Assembly (NCBI GenBank): GCA_030652995.1
Contig: JAUSAG010000009.1
Location: forward strand, 62,001 to 126,000
Length of the DNA: 64,000 nt
Direction of reading: 5' to 3'
DNA from: Methylotenera sp.
Lineage (GTDB): Bacteria > Pseudomonadota > Gammaproteobacteria > Burkholderiales > Methylophilaceae
The translations under genes and the position numbers were made by a program. Under the pieces are notes generated by a model, which saw only the letters and a list, made by a program, of their open reading frames with translations, did no database searches and was not told the DNA's origin. The first letter of the stretch is position 1; each line of letters starts with the position of its first letter. Shown here one piece after another: positions 59,204-64,000 of the stretch.

Positions 59204-60634
59204 TTAGCTCGTTTTTTCTACAATAAACTGTTTTATCGCAGCAGAGTCCGCTTCCATCACAGTGAACTTCTGTGGCAAAGCCTCTATGCCACTCAGCGCT
59301 GCTGGGCGTTCTGGCGCGTGCCCTAAAGCCTCAACAATAGAATCCTCAAACTTGGCTGGCAAAGCTGTTTCCAACACGACCATCGGTGTTTTTTCATCAA
59401 AATAAGCTTGGGCCACCTTAAGACCATCGGCTGTGTGCGTATCAATCACCACATCATATTTGGCTTGCGCTTCTCGAATCGTTTGCATACGATTTTCATG
59501 GTTACTACTGCCAGATATAAATCCATAATCAGCGATTTTTGCAAAATAACCATCTGCATTTAGATCAAAACTATTGCCACTATCGACCTTGCTCCACAAC
59601 GCACGTGTTTTATCGCCGCTTCGACCCACCAAATCAAAGACAAATCGCTCAAAATTTGAGGCTTTGCTGATGTCCATCGACGGACTTGAGGTGTGGTACG
59701 TTTTTGCTGAACCGCGTGGGCTATAAACACCCGTTTTAAAAAACTCATCCAGCACATCGTTTTCATTGGTTGCTACAATCAGTTTATCTATCGGCAAACC
59801 CATCATACGCGCAATGTGGCCTGCACACACATTACCAAAGTTGCCTGATGGCACAGAGAAATTAACTTTTTGCACATTATTTTCAGTCACTGCAAAGTAA
59901 CCTTTAAAATAATAAACTACTTGCGCAACAATACGCCCCCAGTTAATAGAATTTACTGCGCCGATTTTATATTGTGCTTTAAAGGTTGCATCATTAGACA
60001 CGGCTTTTACCATATCCTGGCAATCATCAAACACGCCGTTTACTGCAATGTTGTAGATGTTTTCATCTTGTAGACTGAACATTTGTGCCGTTTGAAATCG
60101 GCTCATTTTTTTATGCGGTGACAGCATAAATACACGAATACCTTTTTTACCGCGCATCGCATATTCTGCAGCTGAACCGGTATCGCCAGAAGTTGCCCCT
60201 AAAATATTGGTAGTTTTACCCTCTTTGGTCAGCACATATTCAAACAGATTGCCTAACAACTGCATCGCCATGTCTTTAAAAGCCAGCGTAGGACCGTTAG
60301 AAAGGCTTAACAGATACAGATTATCTTCTAACTTAAGTGTTGGCGTAATATCTGCGGCATTTTGCCCCTTACGCGTAAAGCCATAAACATCCGCACGGTA
60401 AGTTTCATCAATAATCGCTTTTAAATCAGCGGCTGGAATGTCATCGACAAAACGCGACAGAATTGCAAAAGCTAAATCGGCATAAGATAAACCACGCATC
60501 GCAGACAAATCCGCTTCGGTAAGTTGTGGGTAGCTTTCAGGCAGATACAAACCGCCATCTGGCGCTAAGCCTCCAAGTAAAATCTGGCTAAAACTTAAAG
60601 CAGGCGATTGCCCGCGTGTGCTGATGTATTTCAT
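59204..60634 (-). CDS. thrC: Threonine synthase
   Basis: A 476-residue PLP enzyme converting O-phosphohomoserine to threonine. PLP-binding Lys120 is in [11 protein letters not shown], and the glycine-rich phosphate loop is in [18 protein letters not shown], consistent with the longer, E. coli-unlike class II form. Length near 470 fits that class. It is downstream of hom with a MITE-like element in between and upstream of thyA by 5 nt. Confidence 0.95.
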   Translation of the reverse strand: MKYISTRGQSPALSFSQILLGGLAPDGGLYLPESYPQLTEADLSAMRGLSYADLAFAILSRFVDDIPAADLKAIIDETYRADVYGFTRKGQNAADITPTLKLEDNLYLLSLSNGPTLAFKDMAMQLLGNLFEYVLTKEGKTTNILGATSGDTGSAAEYAMRGKKGIRVFMLSPHKKMSRFQTAQMFSLQDENIYNIAVNGVFDDCQDMVKAVSNDATFKAQYKIGAVNSINWGRIVAQVVYYFKGYFAVTENNVQKVNFSVPSGNFGNVCAGHIARMMGLPIDKLIVATNENDVLDEFFKTGVYSPRGSAKTYHTSSPSMDISKASNFERFVFDLVGRSGDKTRALWSKVDSGNSFDLNADGYFAKIADYGFISGSSNHENRMQTIREAQAKYDVVIDTHTADGLKVAQAYFDEKTPMVVLETALPAKFEDSIVEALGHAPERPAALSGIEALPQKFTVMEADSAAIKQFIVEKTS

Positions 60635-60671
60635 AGTTTGAATTAATGACTTTTTTTTCTGTAAATGTTTA

Positions 60672-60808
60672 GGGTATCTCTAAAAATTTAAGTTTCTATG
60701 CCAGGCAAGGCACAAACAAAAAATAATAAGGCGGTATATGTTTTATATATAACGATTTTTTGTGAGTAGCGCAGTAAGGCGACGAAAATTTAATTTTTAG
60801 AGGTGCAC
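60672..60808. mobile_element. MITE-like element between hom and thrC
   Basis: A 137 bp non-coding element with 20 bp terminal inverted repeats (left 60672-60691, right 60789-60808) that match at 16 of 20 positions; the core CTCTAAAAATT/AATTTTTAGAG is perfect. It is flanked by TTTA on both sides (60668-60671 and 60809-60812), as expected for a 4 bp target duplication; the right copy overlaps the hom stop codon. There is no transposase frame, so it would need a helper in trans. It splits what is otherwise a hom-thrC operon. Confidence 0.75.
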
Positions 60809-60809
60809 T

Positions 60810-62123
60810 TTATTTAGCAAGCTCTTCCATACGGATACGCACAACTTTGCCGGTAATTTCAGCCAATGTCTCAATAGCAGTGATGGCCGCATTCATATTT
60901 TTTTCAACGGTAATATGCGTCAGAATCACGATGTCGGCCTCTGTTTCATTTTCATCAGGCTCTTTTTGCATCATCGCATCGATAGAAATTTCACGATCAC
61001 CTAAAATTTTAGTAACATTCGCCAATACGCCTGGCTTGTCGCTTGCGCGTAAACGTAAGTAATAAGCACTTTGCACTTCATCAATTGGCAAAATAGGTAA
61101 ATCTTGCACTTGATCTGGCTGAAACGCTAAATAAGGCACGCGCTGTGAACTGGTTGCATCAATTAAACGTGCAACATCCATCAAATCAGCCACAACCGCA
61201 CTTGCTGTCGGCTCAGCTCCCGCACCGGCACCATAGTAAAGTGTCGGGCCAACGGCATCACCTTTTACAACGACAGCATTCATGGCACCATTTACATTGG
61301 CAACTAGGCGCTTTTCTGGAATAAGGGTTGGATGCACGCGTAACTCAACGCCTTTGTCAGTGCGCTTAGTGATACCCAACAATTTGACGCGATAACCTAG
61401 TTCTTCAGCGTATTTAATATCAACCTGTTGTAACTTGGTAATGCCTTCTGTATAGGCTTGGTCAAACTTCATCGGCATGCCGAAAGCGATCGCTGACATA
61501 ATCGTCAGTTTATGCGCTGCATCAATACCTTCAACGTCAAAAGTTGGGTCTGCCTCGGCATAACCCAAGCGTTGCGCTTCGCCCAGAACATCAGAAAAAT
61601 TCAGGCCTTTTTCGCGCATTTCTGTCAAGATAAAATTAGTTGTGCCATTGATAATGCCAGCTACCCACTCGATACGGTTAGCACCCAAGCCTTCACGTAG
61701 CGCCTTAATAATAGGGATGCCTCCAGCCACTGCCGCCTCAAATGCCACGATCACGTTATTGGCTTTGGCAGCCGCAAAAATCTCATTGCCATGCGTCGCA
61801 ATCAGCGCTTTATTAGCCGTCACTACATGTTTTTTATTCGCAATCGCTTTCAGCACCAACTCTTTACTCAAGGTATAGCCGCCTATCAGCTCAACAACAA
61901 CACCTACCTCAGGGTTATTGACTACAGCAAATGCATCGTCAGTCACACTTACATTTTCAGCTACCGTAGCTTTTGCGTGCTGAAGATTTTTATCTGCAAC
62001 TTGTAACACTTTAATTTCCACACCAGTGCGACGGGTAATCTCAAGCGCGTTACGTGTTAGAACGCTATAAGTACCACCACCTACTGTGCCTAAGCCTAAT
62101 ATACCTACATTTAACTGTTTCAA
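60810..62123 (-). CDS. hom: Homoserine dehydrogenase
   Basis: A 437-residue NAD(P)-dependent dehydrogenase of the Thr/Met pathway. N-terminal GLGTVGGGTY (10-19), a catalytic segment with GIINGTTNFILTEM, and a C-terminal ACT domain (about 350-430, RASDKPGVLANVTKILGDR) giving threonine feedback inhibition. It is monofunctional, without aspartokinase. The start codon is TTG, overlapping the alaA stop (TTGA), so translation is coupled. thrC follows after the MITE-like element. Confidence 0.95.
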   Translation of the reverse strand: MKQLNVGILGLGTVGGGTYSVLTRNALEITRRTGVEIKVLQVADKNLQHAKATVAENVSVTDDAFAVVNNPEVGVVVELIGGYTLSKELVLKAIANKKHVVTANKALIATHGNEIFAAAKANNVIVAFEAAVAGGIPIIKALREGLGANRIEWVAGIINGTTNFILTEMREKGLNFSDVLGEAQRLGYAEADPTFDVEGIDAAHKLTIMSAIAFGMPMKFDQAYTEGITKLQQVDIKYAEELGYRVKLLGITKRTDKGVELRVHPTLIPEKRLVANVNGAMNAVVVKGDAVGPTLYYGAGAGAEPTASAVVADLMDVARLIDATSSQRVPYLAFQPDQVQDLPILPIDEVQSAYYLRLRASDKPGVLANVTKILGDREISIDAMMQKEPDENETEADIVILTHITVEKNMNAAITAIETLAEITGKVVRIRMEELAK

Positions 62124-63367
62124 GCTTCTGCTCCATCTGATTTTGAAACGTGTTTTTTTCTATAATTTTTCAAGAACCTGGCAATACGTTTGATTGCCTC
62201 GGTCAAATCATCCACGTTAGGTAAAAATACCACACGGAAATGATCAGGGGTCTTCCAATTAAAACCTGTGCCCTGCACTAATAATACTTTTTCTTCCAGC
62301 AGCAAATCTAAAATAAACTGCTGGTCATCTTTAATCGGATAAATTTTCGGGTCTAATTTTGGAAACAAATACATGGCCGCCTGCGGTTTTGTGCAACTCA
62401 CCCCTGGAATTGCATTCAGCAACTCATAAGCAATGTCGCGCTGTTTACATAAGCGGCCTTCCGGTGCCACTAAGTCATCTATACTTTGATAGCCGCCTAA
62501 TGCCGTTTGAATCGCAAGCTGTCCGGGTACATTGGCACACAGACGCATTGAAGCCAGCATATTGAGGCCTTCAATGTAATCTTTTGCGTATTCTTTTTCA
62601 CCGCTTAAAACCATCCAGCCTGCACGATAACCACAGGTACGATAGTTTTTTGATAAGCCGTTAAAGGTCACAAATAACACATCGTCTGCCATCGAGGCAA
62701 TAGAGGTATGCACATTGCCATCGAATAAGACTTTGTCGTAAATCTCATCGGCGAAAATAACCAAACTGTGGTGGCGAGCTATCTCAATGATGCCCTCCAA
62801 AATTTCACGTGGATATAAAGCGCCAGTAGGGTTGTTGGGGTTAATCACCACAATGCCACGCGTGTTTGCAGTAATTTTAGATTCTATATCTTTTAAATCC
62901 GGCATCCAACCTGTCGCTTCATCACACAGATAATGACGTGCCGTACCGCCAGCCAAGTTTACTGCAGCTGTCCATAACGGATAATCCGGCATTGGCACTA
63001 ACACTTGATCACCATTATTCAGCAAGCCCTGCATTGCCATCACAATCAACTCAGAAACGCCGTTGCCGATGATGATGTCATCAACCGTCACGCCCTCTAT
63101 ATGTTTACTTTGCGTGTAATGCATAATCGCTTTACGCGGCTCAAACAGGCCTTTGCTATCGGTATACCCACCCGCCTTGCCCATATTACGAATCACATCC
63201 TGTTGAATTTCTTCAGGCACTTCAAAACCAAACGCGGCCGGGTTGCCAATATTCAGCTTAATAATACGCTGACCTTCTTCTTCCATTTGGCGGGCGCGTT
63301 GCAACACTGGGCCACGAATATCGTAGCAAACGTTAGCAAGCTTGTTAGATTTTTCAATTTTTTGCAT
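62120..63367 (-). CDS. alaA: Alanine/aromatic-type aminotransferase AlaA
   Basis: A 415-residue fold-type I aminotransferase. N-terminal segments NIGNPAAFGFEVP and YTDSKGLFEPRKAI, the PLP-binding segment FNGLSKNYRTCGYRAGWM with the Schiff-base Lys, and NPNNPTGALYPRE place it with E. coli AlaA (YfbQ), which makes alanine from pyruvate and glutamate. It opens the alaA-hom-thrC-thyA-folA run and overlaps hom by 4 nt, an arrangement common in Betaproteobacteria. Confidence 0.9.
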   Translation of the reverse strand: MQKIEKSNKLANVCYDIRGPVLQRARQMEEEGQRIIKLNIGNPAAFGFEVPEEIQQDVIRNMGKAGGYTDSKGLFEPRKAIMHYTQSKHIEGVTVDDIIIGNGVSELIVMAMQGLLNNGDQVLVPMPDYPLWTAAVNLAGGTARHYLCDEATGWMPDLKDIESKITANTRGIVVINPNNPTGALYPREILEGIIEIARHHSLVIFADEIYDKVLFDGNVHTSIASMADDVLFVTFNGLSKNYRTCGYRAGWMVLSGEKEYAKDYIEGLNMLASMRLCANVPGQLAIQTALGGYQSIDDLVAPEGRLCKQRDIAYELLNAIPGVSCTKPQAAMYLFPKLDPKIYPIKDDQQFILDLLLEEKVLLVQGTGFNWKTPDHFRVVFLPNVDDLTEAIKRIARFLKNYRKKHVSKSDGAEA

Positions 63368-63456
63368 AAATTTTAAGATGAAATGTCAGCTACTTTTAGC
63401 CAACTTAGTAAAGTATGCTATCTTACCTTTTCACCCTACATCAAGCAATGCAAAGC

Positions 63457-63840
63457 ATGAAACTACACCTCACACAAGCCGAAGGAAACAATCTAATCAC
63501 GGGCATTACTGAGGATGAAATACTGATCAATCATCGCCCCTACTCAACATGCTTAATTGTGATGCCAAACACACTAGTGACTGATTGGCGTTCAAACACC
63601 GTTAATCAATTGTCATTTGAAACGTTAACCGCAGATGACTTTGAAAAAATTGCCGCATTAAAACCAGAAGTGGTATTACTGGGCACTGGTAAAACGCATC
63701 GGTTTTTACACCCAAAACTATGCTTAGCACTCAGCCTGCAAGGGGTTGCAGTGGAGTGCATGACTACCGCAGCGGCTTGCAGAACTTACAATATATTGAT
63801 GAGCGAGGGGCGTGAAGTGGCGGCAGTTTTACTGCTTTAG
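63457..63840 (+). CDS. Mth938-like/DUF498 domain protein
   Basis: A 127-residue protein of the Mth938/NDUFAF3-like family (DUF498), which has no enzyme site established. The central segment LKPEVVLLGTGKTHRFLHPKL and the C-terminal VECMTTAAACRTYNIL fit the family. I chose the ATG at 63457 (MKLHLTQAEG) over starts at 63448 and 63415, as the N-terminus then resembles relatives. It is divergent from alaA. In eukaryotes a relative assists complex I assembly; a role in bacteria is unknown. Confidence 0.8.
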   Translation: MKLHLTQAEGNNLITGITEDEILINHRPYSTCLIVMPNTLVTDWRSNTVNQLSFETLTADDFEKIAALKPEVVLLGTGKTHRFLHPKLCLALSLQGVAVECMTTAAACRTYNILMSEGREVAAVLLL

Positions 63841-63854
63841 AGCATAGAACCTAT

Positions 63855-64000
63855 TTACAGAGGCGATTTAGAGATGAAAGCATCAAATTTGCTGATAGGC
63901 AAAGGATGGCTGAACCAATAACCCTGAAATGCATAACAACCGCTTTCTAATAAAAACTGCTGCTGAGCTTCAGTTTCAACCCCCTCGGCAACCACCCTGA
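63855..64000 (-). CDS. C-terminal end of an EAL-domain protein (partial)
   Basis: The minus strand from the window edge reads VVAEGVETEAQQQFLLESG, then CYAFQGYWFSHPLPISKFDA and a stop at 63855-63857. This is the last part of an EAL c-di-GMP phosphodiesterase domain; AEGVET and QGYWFSHP are its conserved motifs. The rest of the gene lies beyond 64000, so domain order, and whether a GGDEF is present, cannot be told. It resembles the end of the EAL protein at 26824-28944. Confidence 0.9.
   Translation of the reverse strand, partial: RVVAEGVETEAQQQFLLESGCYAFQGYWFSHPLPISKFDAFISKSPL

Overview
The window is chromosomal DNA of a betaproteobacterium, most likely from the Methylophilaceae (Methylotenera or Methylophilus-like). 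This is inferred from the gene order smc-zipA-ligA, the order tyrA-aroA-cmk-rpsA-ihfB-lapB-pyrF, the metG/apbC/dcd neighbourhood, the moderate G+C content and the pgl/zwf pair used in RuMP-cycle oxidation. No rRNA operon, prophage, CRISPR array or complete insertion sequence is visible.

Layout. 1-1450: a G+C-rich patch with a truncated TerB-like start and an alpha/beta hydrolase, probably acquired. 1453-10338 (minus): a TPR exported protein, then smc-zipA-ligA-cysQ read as one unit, with queF divergent at 10427. 10941-11310: a promoter, tRNA-Ala(GGC), tRNA-Glu(TTC) and a terminator. 11607-14402 (plus): four genes in a row, a minimal J-domain protein plus three proteins I do not recognise; this is the best candidate for an undescribed system. 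14526-18196: an ammonium transporter, an internally duplicated unknown protein, pilU and a DUF3301 protein. 18312-22769: a TonB-dependent receptor behind a Fur-box-like palindrome, hslO, a pilin and a SpoU methyltransferase.

23028-31661 is a sensory block on the minus strand. A sensor kinase and an ANTAR response regulator (overlapping by 4 nt) are followed by a structured leader. After it come a 55-residue membrane protein, a PAS-PAS-GGDEF-EAL protein, cheW and a very long chemoreceptor with a 91-residue repeat. The block links RNA-level regulation, c-di-GMP turnover and chemotaxis.

31997-43000 holds RNA and protein processing genes: rsuA, the rluC-gph-Rieske-sppA unit, rne with an 829 bp upstream region, and the N-end-rule transferases aat and bpt. 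41364-48794 is the aromatic/rpsA cluster ending in a ComEA-like protein. 48973-57904 holds metG, apbC, pgl/zwf, dcd and a large PLP decarboxylase. 57918-63367 (minus) is alaA-hom-[MITE-like element]-thrC-thyA-folA. The window ends in a Mth938-like gene and the 3' end of another EAL-domain gene.

Where I moved a start codon, the reason is given in the entry. All functional names are from motif and family recognition by eye; no search was run.
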